This document shows, piece after piece, positions 26,497 to 34,805 of a stretch of DNA of 64,000 bases. Within the stretch, counting starts at the first letter, position 1. The number at the start of each line of letters is the position of its first letter. Position numbers and translations under genes: made by a program. The DNA comes from Nitrospira sp. (GTDB lineage Bacteria; Nitrospirota; Nitrospiria; Nitrospirales; Nitrospiraceae): contig JAEURX010000025.1 of assembly GCA_016788885.1 (NCBI GenBank), forward strand, positions 1 to 64,000. The letters run 5' to 3'. The notes below the pieces were generated by a model. It was given only the letters and a program-made list of their open reading frames with translations, searched no databases and had not been told where the DNA came from.

Positions 26497-27324
26497 ATGG
26501 TTTCCACAAGTCCAACGACCGATAAGGTCTTGCGAGCACGGCAAATTCTCCACGAGATGGGCTCAGTGATCGTTGCCTTCTCCGGTGGCATCGACAGTTC
26601 GCTCGTCCTGAAACTGGCCCATGAAGAACTGGGCTCGCAGGCCCTCGGCGTGACCGCCGTCTCGCCCACACTTCCCGCATCGGAACTCGCGTTGACGCGG
26701 CAACTCGCGACGGAAATCGGCGCACGCCACCGGGTGGTGGAAACCGACCAACTGGAGATCCCCGACTTCGTCCGCAATGATGCCACCCGTTGCTACCACT
26801 GCAAGACGGACCTGTATACGCTCCTTGGTTCACTGCAACGCGAGTACGGGTCGACCTGTATTGTGGATGGCACCAACGTCGACGATTTGGGAGATGATCG
26901 CCCCGGGCTGAAAGCTGCCCGTGAGCACGGAGTCCGCAGCCCGTTGCTGGAGGCCGGCCTCTCAAAGGCCGACATCCGGGAGGCGGCACGATCACTGGGA
27001 CTGTCGAATTGGGACAAACCCGCCGCTGCCTGCCTCTCCTCACGCGTGCCACGCGGCATTACCATCACACGCTCGACACTCTCGCGTGTCGAGCGCGCAG
27101 AAGCCGCCTTGATGCAAGAAGGCTTTCGCCATTGTCGCGTGCGTGATTACGATGAAGTGGCGCGGATCGAGCTCGCTGTGGACGAGTTGCCGAGAATCCT
27201 CGAGAGCGGTCGGCGGGAACGGTTGGTGGCAATTCTGAAAGAGGCAGGGTATCGCTTCGTCACCCTGGATCTGGAAGGGTACCGCCAGGGGGGCGTGAGT
27301 CTCCCCCCCGGCACTCTCGGCTAG
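26497..27324 (+). CDS. larE: LarE-type ATP-dependent sacrificial sulfur transferase
   Basis: PP-loop ATPase (275 aa) of the LarE family, which adenylates and sulfurates the pyridinium precursor of the nickel-pincer cofactor of lactate racemase. The PP-loop is SGGIDSS (residues 29-35). C179 in ACLSSRVPRG matches the cysteine that donates its sulfur in the Lactobacillus enzyme. A CYHC pair is also present. No larA, larB or larC is in the window, so the cofactor pathway cannot be confirmed locally. Its stop codon shares a CTAG palindrome with the convergent atpF stop. Confidence 0.88.
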   Translation: MVSTSPTTDKVLRARQILHEMGSVIVAFSGGIDSSLVLKLAHEELGSQALGVTAVSPTLPASELALTRQLATEIGARHRVVETDQLEIPDFVRNDATRCYHCKTDLYTLLGSLQREYGSTCIVDGTNVDDLGDDRPGLKAAREHGVRSPLLEAGLSKADIREAARSLGLSNWDKPAAACLSSRVPRGITITRSTLSRVERAEAALMQEGFRHCRVRDYDEVARIELAVDELPRILESGRRERLVAILKEAGYRFVTLDLEGYRQGGVSLPPGTLG

Positions 27325-27833
27325 TTTCGGTTTTGATAGGCCTTCGCGAGGGCATCCAGCGCTTCGTCGGCAAGACGGCGATGGTCGCCTTCGGTCAGTG
27401 CACGCCCGACTACCTTCTCAGCCACCATCATCGCCAAGTCAGTCGTCTGAGAGCGTATGTCTTGGACGGCTTTGCGACGTTCGGCCTCGATCTCTCGAGT
27501 CGCGTCCCCCTTGATCCGCTCGGCATCCGCCGTCATGCGCTGCTCATTTTCTTCCATCAAGCGCTGGGCGCGCTCTTTTGCCTGAGCCAGCAAGGCTTCT
27601 GCTTCTTTGGCAGAGGCGGCCAACTTGGCTTCGTATTCCTTGAGCTTGCGCTCGGCCTCTGAACGATGCCGTTCGGCCTGATCGAGACTGTCCTTGATCT
27701 TTTTCTCCCGCTCTTCGAGCATCCCCAACAAGCTAGGGAACGCATACTTATAGAGCAGGAAAAACAGGATCCCGAAGGAGAGAATCTCCCAGAAGATCAA
27801 CGACGAGAAGAAGTGTGATTCAAATTGAGGCAT
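27321..27833 (-). CDS. atpF: ATP synthase F0 subunit b
   Basis: Peripheral-stalk subunit (170 aa): an N-terminal membrane helix (FWEILSFGILFFLLYKYAF) and a long charged helix (EEREKKIKDSLDQAERHR and onward) reaching the F1 head. Normal length. Last gene of the atpZ-atpB-atpE-atpF cluster; no delta, alpha, gamma, beta or epsilon genes follow, and the next gene is convergent larE. Confidence 0.95.
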   Translation of the reverse strand: MPQFESHFFSSLIFWEILSFGILFFLLYKYAFPSLLGMLEEREKKIKDSLDQAERHRSEAERKLKEYEAKLAASAKEAEALLAQAKERAQRLMEENEQRMTADAERIKGDATREIEAERRKAVQDIRSQTTDLAMMVAEKVVGRALTEGDHRRLADEALDALAKAYQNRN

Positions 27834-27907
27834 AGTCTGTTACCCAAATGAGTTGAGGGTTCTGATCCGGGCATGGACCCCAGCATCAGGGCTCGACCGA
27901 CAACGCG

Positions 27908-28138
27908 CTACTTGCGCAAGCCCATGATGATGAACGCAATGACCAGCCCGTACAGTGCGATGGCTTCGACGAGCGCGAACCCAATCCACATGTACTTGCC
28001 GACGCGGCCTTCCGCTTCCGGCTGCCGGGCCACGGCCTCGATCATTTTTCCGAAGATGTACCCGATCCCCACGCCGGCTCCGGCAAACCCTGCCGCCGCC
28101 AATCCCATACCGACCAACGCTGCTGCTGCTGCATCCAT
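27908..28138 (-). CDS. atpE: ATP synthase F0 subunit c
   Basis: Proteolipid of the rotor ring (76 aa), two membrane helices joined by the polar loop ARQPE (residues 37-41). The first helix carries a Gly-rich packing motif (GAGVGIG). The ion-binding carboxylate is E58 in ALVEAIALYG, followed by Ala rather than the Ser/Thr of sodium-type rings, so proton coupling is expected. Confidence 0.96.
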   Translation of the reverse strand: MDAAAAALVGMGLAAAGFAGAGVGIGYIFGKMIEAVARQPEAEGRVGKYMWIGFALVEAIALYGLVIAFIIMGLRK

Positions 28139-28173
28139 TGTTTAACCTCTCCTCCCTTTATAGACAACTCAAC

Positions 28174-28923
28174 CTAATGTGCGTGCTCGCTATGACCGTG
28201 CAACGTCACGGCATCGCCTAAATAGACACAGCTCAGCACGGTAAAGATATAGGCTTGAATAAACGCAATGCCGACTTCCAACCCGTTCATGGCGATCGTA
28301 AAGGCAAACGGCAACCAGCCGATCAGCAACCCGCCGCTGATGGCCAACCCGAACAAGACGCCCAAGATGACGTGACCGGCGGTCATGTTCGCAAACAACC
28401 GCACCGCCAACGAGATCGGCCGAGCCAGCTGACTGATCAATTCAATCGGAATCATCAGGGGCAGGAGCCAACCCGGCGTGCCCGGCGGAACAAGGATGCC
28501 CAGGAATTTGGCGCCGTGAAGCGAAAATCCCAGCACCAAACTGAGTCCATAGACTCCGACCGCAAAGACCGCGGTCACGATAATCTGACTGGTCACGGTA
28601 TAGGATCCGGGAATCAGTCCCAGCAGGTTGGCAAATAGAATAAAGAGGAACAATGTGGCGATGAGCGGAAAAAACTTCATGCCCGGCTCGCCCATGGTGT
28701 CCAGAATGATCCCCCGAATGAACTCCACGATCAGTTCAGCCAGATTCTGCAACTTCCCTGGAACCAGCTTGCGTGAGGCTGCGGCGGAAATCATCAGAAA
28801 TGAAACCAACCCCACCACCACCCACATCAAAATGACGGCTTTATTGATGGAGATATCGACCCCGGCCGGCACGAGGGGAATCAGATCGTGCAATTCAAAC
28901 GCATGTAACGGACTTTCTTCCAC
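28174..28923 (-). CDS. atpB: ATP synthase F0 subunit a
   Basis: Stator channel subunit (249 aa) with about five membrane helices. The essential Arg lies in ARPISLAVRLFANMTAGH, the most conserved helix of the family. It is the second gene of the leftward F0 cluster, 30 bp after the atpZ/atpI-like gene. Confidence 0.95.
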   Translation of the reverse strand: MEESPLHAFELHDLIPLVPAGVDISINKAVILMWVVVGLVSFLMISAAASRKLVPGKLQNLAELIVEFIRGIILDTMGEPGMKFFPLIATLFLFILFANLLGLIPGSYTVTSQIIVTAVFAVGVYGLSLVLGFSLHGAKFLGILVPPGTPGWLLPLMIPIELISQLARPISLAVRLFANMTAGHVILGVLFGLAISGGLLIGWLPFAFTIAMNGLEVGIAFIQAYIFTVLSCVYLGDAVTLHGHSEHAH

Positions 28924-28953
28924 GATGATCCTTTGTCAGTCAGACGATTCAGG

Positions 28954-29238
28954 TTAACTCTGCCATCGTTGCGCGGCTCGATAGGCGCTTCGCACACCGG
29001 CTGCAGCGCCCAACCCCAAGCCGATCACCAGTCCCCATGGATTGGAATCCAGCAGATAGGTGTCGACCACCCAACCCAAGCCCCCGCCGACAATCAACGC
29101 AGCGAGCAGTTCCGTCCCGATCCGGACAGCTTGCCCGAGCCCCGCATATAACGGATCCTGAGAGGGGGGCATCACGCGCTCACGTACGGCACTCTTCGGC
29201 ACAGTCGGATAGAGTGCGCCCATCGGCGGGCGCGCCAT
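28954..29238 (-). CDS. AtpZ/AtpI-like small membrane protein
   Basis: A 94-residue protein with two membrane helices (TELLAALIVGGGLGWVVDTYLL, and WGLVIGLGLGAAAGV) at the head of the F0 gene cluster. Topology and place fit the AtpI/AtpZ family, thought to help c-ring assembly or cation supply. An in-frame ATG at 29172 would shorten the unusual N-terminus by 22 residues; neither has a good ribosome site. Confidence 0.8.
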   Translation of the reverse strand: MARPPMGALYPTVPKSAVRERVMPPSQDPLYAGLGQAVRIGTELLAALIVGGGLGWVVDTYLLDSNPWGLVIGLGLGAAAGVRSAYRAAQRWQS

Positions 29239-29274
29239 TCAAGCAAATTCGCTGGGGACTTGTCAAGAAGTTGG

Positions 29275-29293
29275 CCCGCTATGACCGAGCGGG
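29275..29293 (-). other. Perfect hairpin in the atp leader
   Basis: CCCGCT and AGCGGG form a 6-bp stem with a 7-base loop in the predicted leader of the F0 transcript, immediately after its start. No T-run follows, so it is not a terminator; it might stabilise the 5' end. Confidence 0.3.
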
Positions 29294-29300
29294 ATGATGC

Positions 29301-29328
29301 GGTATAGTCTTTTCCTTGGGGTGGACAA
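29301..29328 (-). promoter_or_regulatory. Candidate promoter for the ATP synthase F0 genes
   Basis: Minus strand TTGTCC (29328-29323), 16-bp spacer, TATACC (29306-29301). The start would be near 29294, about 56 nt before the first gene. Confidence 0.45.
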
Positions 29329-29346
29329 CTCCAGGCGCCGACGTTC

Positions 29347-30831
29347 ATGACTGATTCCTCACAACAGGCATTTCTTGACGGGCCGCCACAACCGTTGGTT
29401 GTGGTTCGTCCGCAGCCCGACGCCGACCCGTTTGAGCTGTATCGTCGCCTCGCGTCCACCAGTCGGCCGTCATTTCTCCTCGAAAGCGCGAACGGCAGTC
29501 GGAGCACCGCACGGTATTCCTTCTTCGGCAGCGAGCCCTACCTCACGTTGAGCGGTCGTGGGCAGGAGCACCATGTGGAAGAGGCAGGTCGGGCGACTGT
29601 GGCCGCTGGCTCCGCGTTCGAGGCCCTTGGCCGGATCCTCGGCGGTTCGGTGATCTCGCCGATCGAGGGCATCCCGCCGTTTTTTGGCGGCGCGGTCGGG
29701 TATCTCAGCTACGATCTGGTCCGTTCCTTCGAATCACTTCCCAGCTTGGCGACGGACGACGTCGGTCTCCCCGACATGCATCTGGCCTGTTTCGACCTGG
29801 TCGCGGCGGTCGACCACCTCACAAACCAACTGTACCTGATGTACTGCCCTCCCCTCTCACGCTTTGCGGCAGAACCTCGAGAAAAACTGTACCGCGAGGG
29901 CCGTGACCGACTAGCGGAGTTGGAGGCTCGCCTAACGAGTCCACGCCCCCCCGCTACCTTCCACGCCTGGCCTCGAACGGCAACGTTGGCTCCCAATCAA
30001 TCGCGTGAGGCCTATACCGCGCGCGTCCGACGATGCCAAGACTACATCGGCGCCGGGGACATCTATCAGGCCAATCTTTCTCATCGTTTCACCCTCAACC
30101 TCGACGCCGCGGCACCACGGCCGGAGATCACCGCATACGCCACGGCGCTCTATGGCCGCCTGCGCGACGTCAACCCCTCGCCCTTCGCGGGGCTGCTCCA
30201 TTTGCCCGACCTCAGCCTCGTCAGCAACTCCCCCGAGCGGCTCGTCCGTCTCTCCGGATCAGAAGCCAGCACGCGGCCCATCGCTGGAACCAGGCCGCGT
30301 GGAGCCGGCGCGCAGGAAGATCAGCACCTGCACGCTGAATTACTCGCCAGTCCCAAGGAACGCGCCGAACATGTCATGCTGGTCGATCTCGAGCGCAATG
30401 ACTTGGGCAAGGTCTGCCGCTACGGCACCGTGCAGGTTAATGAGTTCATGACCGTCGAACAGTATTCACACGTTCGCCATCTGGTCTCCGACGTCACAGG
30501 AATTCTCAAGGCGGGCACTTCACCCCTTGACCTCGTCCGGGCCGTGTTTCCCGGCGGCACCATCACTGGCGTTCCCAAGCTGCGCTGCATGGAAGTCATC
30601 GAAGAGTTGGAACCGGTGCGGCGCGGAATCTACACGGGAGCCCTCGGATACTTTTGCTGGAGCGGCGACCTCGACCTGAATATTCTGATTCGAACCCTGC
30701 TCCTGACAAAGACGCACGGCTATCTGCAAGTCGGCGCCGGCATCGTAGCCGACTCGGATCCCGATCGCGAATATGAGGAAACGCTCGCCAAAGCGGGCGC
30801 ATTTTTTAACATCCTGGAGGCTGGCCGCTGA
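29347..30831 (+). CDS. Anthranilate/aminodeoxychorismate synthase component I
   Basis: Chorismate-utilising enzyme (494 aa) of the TrpE/PabB family. The N-terminal TrpE-like domain is followed by the chorismate-binding domain with GDIYQANLSHRF, ERNDLGKV, the GGTITGVPK motif and YTGALGYF. In PabB the signature PIKGT holds a nucleophilic Lys; here the sequence is PIAGT with A313, as in TrpE. The adjoining class IV aminotransferase fits PabC and so argues for the folate role, while the residue argues for anthranilate synthesis. No glutaminase partner is adjacent. It ends in TGATG, sharing one base with the next ATG. Confidence 0.88.
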   Translation: MTDSSQQAFLDGPPQPLVVVRPQPDADPFELYRRLASTSRPSFLLESANGSRSTARYSFFGSEPYLTLSGRGQEHHVEEAGRATVAAGSAFEALGRILGGSVISPIEGIPPFFGGAVGYLSYDLVRSFESLPSLATDDVGLPDMHLACFDLVAAVDHLTNQLYLMYCPPLSRFAAEPREKLYREGRDRLAELEARLTSPRPPATFHAWPRTATLAPNQSREAYTARVRRCQDYIGAGDIYQANLSHRFTLNLDAAAPRPEITAYATALYGRLRDVNPSPFAGLLHLPDLSLVSNSPERLVRLSGSEASTRPIAGTRPRGAGAQEDQHLHAELLASPKERAEHVMLVDLERNDLGKVCRYGTVQVNEFMTVEQYSHVRHLVSDVTGILKAGTSPLDLVRAVFPGGTITGVPKLRCMEVIEELEPVRRGIYTGALGYFCWSGDLDLNILIRTLLLTKTHGYLQVGAGIVADSDPDREYEETLAKAGAFFNILEAGR

Positions 30832-31712
30832 TGTGGGTGTTCCTGAACGACCGATTCGTGCGCAAAGAAGAGGCCGTCGTCTCCGTGTTTGACCATGGAT
30901 TCCTCTATGGAGACGGCGTCTACGAAACCCTACGCTCCTATGGCACACGGATTTTCATGCGCGACCAGCATCTCGCTCGGCTGCGTCGCTCGGCCGAGTC
31001 CATCGGCCTCACGATTCCCATTCCCGACGTGGAGTGGCCGAAGTTGCTCCATGAGGCCATGCGACGGAATGAGGTCGGGACCGATCATGCCGACGCCTAT
31101 CTCCGCATTACCGTCTCTCGGGGGGAAGGAGAGATCGGCCTCGATCCGGCACTCTGTCCCCGTCCCACTGTGGTCATCATGACGAAGGCGCTTCATCCAC
31201 CCTCAGCACAGCTCTTGCGGGACGGCGTCTCACTCACCGTCGCCCAGACCAGACGGAATCTCCCCGCCGCGTTGTCCCCGCAGATTAAATCCACCAATTT
31301 CCTGAACAACATTTTGGCGAAACGCGAAGCCATCGCAGCCGGAACCTTCGACAGCCTCTTCCTGAACTGGAGGGATGAACTAACCGAATGCACGATCAGC
31401 AATCTCTTTTTCATTTCCGACGGCACCGTCCACACCCCGGCGCTGGATTGCGGCATTTTGGACGGCATCACGCGAAGCATCATCATGACTCTCGCTGCGG
31501 AGGAAGACCTGCCGGTTCGTGAGGGCTACTACCACCTCACCGACCTTCGTAAGGCGGAAGAATGTTTTCTGACGAACACCAGCATGGAGGTCATGCCGGT
31601 ATCACGTGTCGAGACCTACACCATCGGGGATGGTCGCCCCGGCCCCCTCACTCGCCGGCTGCAGGCGCGTTTCGCCGCCAGCCGAACCAGATTTCTCGAA
31701 GCAGTCCCCTAG
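30831..31712 (+). CDS. Class IV PLP aminotransferase (PabC/Dat/IlvE-like)
   Basis: Fold-type IV PLP enzyme (293 aa). The PLP lysine is K153 in IKSTNFLNN, the conserved Glu is in TECTISNLFF, and the N-terminal FDHGFLYGDGVYETLR segment is typical. The family includes branched-chain and D-amino acid aminotransferases and aminodeoxychorismate lyase. Translational coupling to the chorismate enzyme supports aminodeoxychorismate lyase, but the KSTN context also resembles D-amino-acid types. Confidence 0.88.
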   Translation: MWVFLNDRFVRKEEAVVSVFDHGFLYGDGVYETLRSYGTRIFMRDQHLARLRRSAESIGLTIPIPDVEWPKLLHEAMRRNEVGTDHADAYLRITVSRGEGEIGLDPALCPRPTVVIMTKALHPPSAQLLRDGVSLTVAQTRRNLPAALSPQIKSTNFLNNILAKREAIAAGTFDSLFLNWRDELTECTISNLFFISDGTVHTPALDCGILDGITRSIIMTLAAEEDLPVREGYYHLTDLRKAEECFLTNTSMEVMPVSRVETYTIGDGRPGPLTRRLQARFAASRTRFLEAVP

Positions 31713-31787
31713 CGCACCACATCGGCCAATCGTATTGATATCAATGCCTTACAGAGAAACCTCGGCGACAGGACGGAGTAAGGGTTT

Positions 31788-31816
31788 TTGACAGGTTGGG
31801 GGTCGACTGCTACGGT
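31788..31816 (+). promoter_or_regulatory. Promoter for the small lytic transglycosylase gene
   Basis: TTGACA (31788-31793), a spacer of exactly 17 bp, TACGGT (31811-31816). The start near 31823 leaves about 40 nt of leader. Confidence 0.55.
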
Positions 31817-31864
31817 TGAACCATCGGCAAAGCACACCATACAGGCACAGGCGCCTCAACCCCG

Positions 31865-32530
31865 ATGGCCCGATTCAACCGCATCACGCCCTTGCTTCTG
31901 CTGTCCGCAACGCTCGTGCTGACAGACTCACCCGTCCAGGCCGAGGTCTACCAATACATCGATGCCAACGGCACCATCTCGCTGACCAATGTGCCCAACG
32001 ACCCACGATACAAACGCGTCACGTCGGAACTCCCTCGCTCCCGCAGTGTCATTTCCGATCGTGAGCTCGAGCCGGTGATTGCTCGACATTCTCGCGCCCA
32101 TCGCCTGCATCCGGCCCTGATTCGCGCGGTGATCAAAACGGAGTCCGACTTCGATCCACTGGCGGTCTCACATGCCGGTGCCGTCGGCCTGATGCAACTG
32201 ATGCCCCAGACTGCGAGACGTCTCGATGTGCGGGATTCCTATAATCCGGATGACAATATCGGCGGGGGAACCAAATATTTACGGCAGCTGCTGGATCGCT
32301 TTAACGGAAATCTTCCACTGGCCTTAGCAGCCTACAATGCGGGAGAGCAGGCGGTGGAACGGTACCAGGGGCTCCCCCCCATCCCTGAAACGCGGCAATA
32401 CGTCATCAAAGTGCTGCGCTATTATCGCACCTTCCTCACGAACGACCGGCGTTCTTCTTCCCGGCCTTACCGTGCACCGGCTCCTGGGTCGCCAGGACGA
32501 GGTCTTGCGCATTCGATGGCATCCCGCTAA
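31865..32530 (+). CDS. Small SLT-domain lytic transglycosylase
   Basis: Exported peptidoglycan lyase (221 aa). A signal peptide ends VQAEV (about residue 28) and is followed by a DUF4124-like strand segment (YQYIDANGTISLTNVP), then an SLT domain with the catalytic Glu in KTESDFD, GAVGLMQLMP, GGGTKYLRQLL and ALAAYNAGE. The last 95 bp overlap the 3' end of nadB on the other strand, coding a basic, low-complexity tail. Confidence 0.92.
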   Translation: MARFNRITPLLLLSATLVLTDSPVQAEVYQYIDANGTISLTNVPNDPRYKRVTSELPRSRSVISDRELEPVIARHSRAHRLHPALIRAVIKTESDFDPLAVSHAGAVGLMQLMPQTARRLDVRDSYNPDDNIGGGTKYLRQLLDRFNGNLPLALAAYNAGEQAVERYQGLPPIPETRQYVIKVLRYYRTFLTNDRRSSSRPYRAPAPGSPGRGLAHSMASR

Positions 32531-34112
32531 TCGGACCCTGAGCCAACAATAGCTGACTGTGCTGCCGCCATCCCGGTCGATTGGCTTCAGGAAAATCCGA
32601 TCGGTAGTGGGCCCCGACACTGCTTTCCCGCCAGAGCGCCGCATCGGCAATACAGCGCGCCACCTGCACCATATTCTTCACTTCAAGGGCTGCCCGCGAG
32701 GAAAATGGTTTGGTCAGCAGGCGCATCCAGCGTACCAGTTGTGCAGAGGCGCTGATCAACGAATCACCCGAGCGTACTAAGCCAACCTTCCCCCACATCA
32801 GACGACGTAACGAACTGCGGAGTTTTTCCGGGTCATCGAGATCGGTCGGTCTCCCCTGCTCCAGGTCTTCAATCGAAGGCACCGACACCGACTCTGAGAA
32901 ATGCCCTGCATGAGCCACCGCAGATTGCGCGGCGCGCATGCCGAACACCAACCCTTCGAGGAGCGAGTTGCTGGCCAATCGATTCGCCCCATGTACCCCG
33001 CTGCACGCAACTTCTCCCGCCGCATACAGGCCGGGCAACGTCGTTGCGCCATGCACATCCGTCCATACCCCGCCCATCATGTAATGGGCACTGGGCGAGA
33101 CAGGGATCCATTCTTCCGTCATGTCGATGTCGTACCGCAGACAGGTCGCATAGATGGTGGGGAACCGCCGTTTGACGAAGGCCGCGCCCAAATGCGTCAC
33201 ATCCAGATAGACGTGCCGCGCACGCGTCGCCGCCATTTCCGACCAGATCGCCCGTGAAACCACATCACGCGGGGCCAGTGCGCCGTCCGGATGGTACCGA
33301 TGCATGAATAACTCACCCTTGATGTTCCGGAGCTGCCCCCCCTCTCCGCGAATGGCCTCCGAGAGGAGAAAAGGAGGACTCGACGGCAGGTATAACGAGG
33401 TGGGATGGAATTGCACAAACTCCATGTCCATCAACAATGCCCCGGCCCGTAACGCCATCGCCATGCCGTCTCCGGTCGCATTGCCGGGATTGGTGGTGCG
33501 GGCATAGACCTGCCCTGCGCCGCCTGTCGACAAGACCACCGCGCTGGCCGGAAGGATTGTGCGCTCGCCCGACATCTCGTTGAGGACGATCGCACCGCAA
33601 CAACGCCCGTCGACCACGACCAGATCGACCGTGAATCGCCGATCCAACCGCTGAATACGCCGTTGCCTGGCCGCATACGTCATCAGCGCGCGAACCATCT
33701 CATTGCCGGTGGCGTCCCCGCGCGCCCGGAGAATCCGGCTCCGGCTATGGGCGGCTTCACGCGTGTACGCAAACCGTTTGCCGATCTTGTCGAACTTCGC
33801 GCCCCACGCAATCAGCTCCTCGATCCGGTCCGGCCCCTCTTCGACCAACACCCGCACAGCTTCACGACGGCACAGGCCATGACCGGCCTTGAGCGTGTCC
33901 GCGAGATGACTGCCGACGTCATCCTCTTCGCTGAGCGCCACCGCGACACCACCCTGGGCATACATGGAATTGCTTTCCAGCGGATGGCCTTTGGTCAACA
34001 TCAGCACACGCCCCGCTCGGCTGAGCTCGATCGCCGCGCGAAGACCCGCGACGCCGCTGCCGACCACGAGAAAGTCTGTTTCAATCTTGGGGGAAGAACT
34101 GCGGGCTGACAT
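32436..34112 (-). CDS. nadB: L-aspartate oxidase
   Basis: FAD enzyme (558 aa) that oxidises L-aspartate to iminoaspartate, the first step of de novo NAD synthesis; NadA then condenses it with dihydroxyacetone phosphate. The FAD motif is VVGSGVAGLRAAIEL (residues about 16-30), followed by SNSMYAQGGVAVA, a hallmark of NadB, and GGVWTDVHGATTLPGLYAAGE. The 20 or so C-terminal residues (ending GKAGKKNAGRS) are coded in the overlap with the convergent transglycosylase gene. It begins 2 bp after the stop of an upstream lipoprotein gene. nadA and nadC are not nearby. Confidence 0.95.
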   Translation of the reverse strand: MSARSSSPKIETDFLVVGSGVAGLRAAIELSRAGRVLMLTKGHPLESNSMYAQGGVAVALSEEDDVGSHLADTLKAGHGLCRREAVRVLVEEGPDRIEELIAWGAKFDKIGKRFAYTREAAHSRSRILRARGDATGNEMVRALMTYAARQRRIQRLDRRFTVDLVVVDGRCCGAIVLNEMSGERTILPASAVVLSTGGAGQVYARTTNPGNATGDGMAMALRAGALLMDMEFVQFHPTSLYLPSSPPFLLSEAIRGEGGQLRNIKGELFMHRYHPDGALAPRDVVSRAIWSEMAATRARHVYLDVTHLGAAFVKRRFPTIYATCLRYDIDMTEEWIPVSPSAHYMMGGVWTDVHGATTLPGLYAAGEVACSGVHGANRLASNSLLEGLVFGMRAAQSAVAHAGHFSESVSVPSIEDLEQGRPTDLDDPEKLRSSLRRLMWGKVGLVRSGDSLISASAQLVRWMRLLTKPFSSRAALEVKNMVQVARCIADAALWRESSVGAHYRSDFPEANRPGWRQHSQLLLAQGPISGMPSNAQDLVLATQEPVHGKAGKKNAGRS

Positions 34113-34114
34113 GG

Positions 34115-34630
34115 CTAGGGTTTGGGTGCGCTACGCGCGGGATCTTCGCTCAGGTTCACTCGCGAGCCCATGCCGAACGGCAGGTCGCCCTGCGCCTCTC
34201 GGAGCAAAATGGACTGCGTCCCCACCCAAGCAAGACGCCCATGACCACGCTGACGCGTGCCCACCTCGCCGGGGGTCCGTTTCCACTGGCCTTGCCAATG
34301 GACAAAGACATCGATGTTGTCGCCCTCGATCAGAATGCGCTCGATGGAAAACTCCAACTGGATGGACTGAAAGGTGTCGAAGTCGCTCTGGATCTCCCGT
34401 TGGACCTGATCCAGATTGCCGGATGGCAGCAACAATCCTTCCAACGCATTCCGGTCCCGTTCGACGTAGGATTTTCGGAGCAACTCCACCGCCTGATCGA
34501 TTCGAAGAATGCGGTCGTGGTCGTCCTTGTACTGAATGGTTTTTCCGGAGCACCCGATACTGAGTACCAGTAAAAGGCCTAACAGGAACCGACCGAGACG
34601 GCGGCCGAAGAGTGTGCCAGAGTGGATCAT
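34115..34630 (-). CDS. Putative lipoprotein upstream of nadB
   Basis: A 171-residue protein with a lipoprotein signal whose lipobox is LSIGC (about residue 27). The mature part (IDQAVELLRKSYVERDRNALEGLLLP, then a strand-rich region) looks like an NTF2/SnoaL-type fold used for small-molecule binding or scaffolding; I do not recognise the family. The ATG at 34630 is preferred to an ORF start at 34753, because a strong promoter ends 5 bp before 34630. It is directly followed by nadB. Confidence 0.7.
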   Translation of the reverse strand: MIHSGTLFGRRLGRFLLGLLLVLSIGCSGKTIQYKDDHDRILRIDQAVELLRKSYVERDRNALEGLLLPSGNLDQVQREIQSDFDTFQSIQLEFSIERILIEGDNIDVFVHWQGQWKRTPGEVGTRQRGHGRLAWVGTQSILLREAQGDLPFGMGSRVNLSEDPARSAPKP

Positions 34631-34635
34631 GGCGC

Positions 34636-34665
34636 AGTATAGGAACCTTGGCAGAACGAGGTCAA
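34636..34665 (-). promoter_or_regulatory. Promoter for lipoprotein-nadB, probably leaderless
   Basis: Minus strand TTGACC (34665-34660), 18-bp spacer, TATACT (34641-34636). Only 5 bp separate the -10 from the ATG at 34630, so the mRNA should begin at the start codon; there is no ribosome site in between. Confidence 0.6.
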
Positions 34666-34747
34666 GCAAACAGCCAGGGCCGCGCGCATGGGCGTGCCCC
34701 GCAGCCCGTGTGGCAATCCTGCGGGAAATGGAGAGCAGAATCTTGGC

Positions 34748-34776
34748 TTGCATTTTGAGCTGAAACCCACTAGACT
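34748..34776 (+). promoter_or_regulatory. Candidate promoter for the bS22-like gene
   Basis: TTGCAT (34748-34753), 17-bp spacer, TAGACT (34771-34776). The transcript would start about 22 nt before the ATG at 34806 and include GGAG as ribosome site. Divergent from the nadB promoter. Confidence 0.45.
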
Positions 34777-34805
34777 CCCGCGCCTAGCAGTTGGAGATTG
34801 AATGT

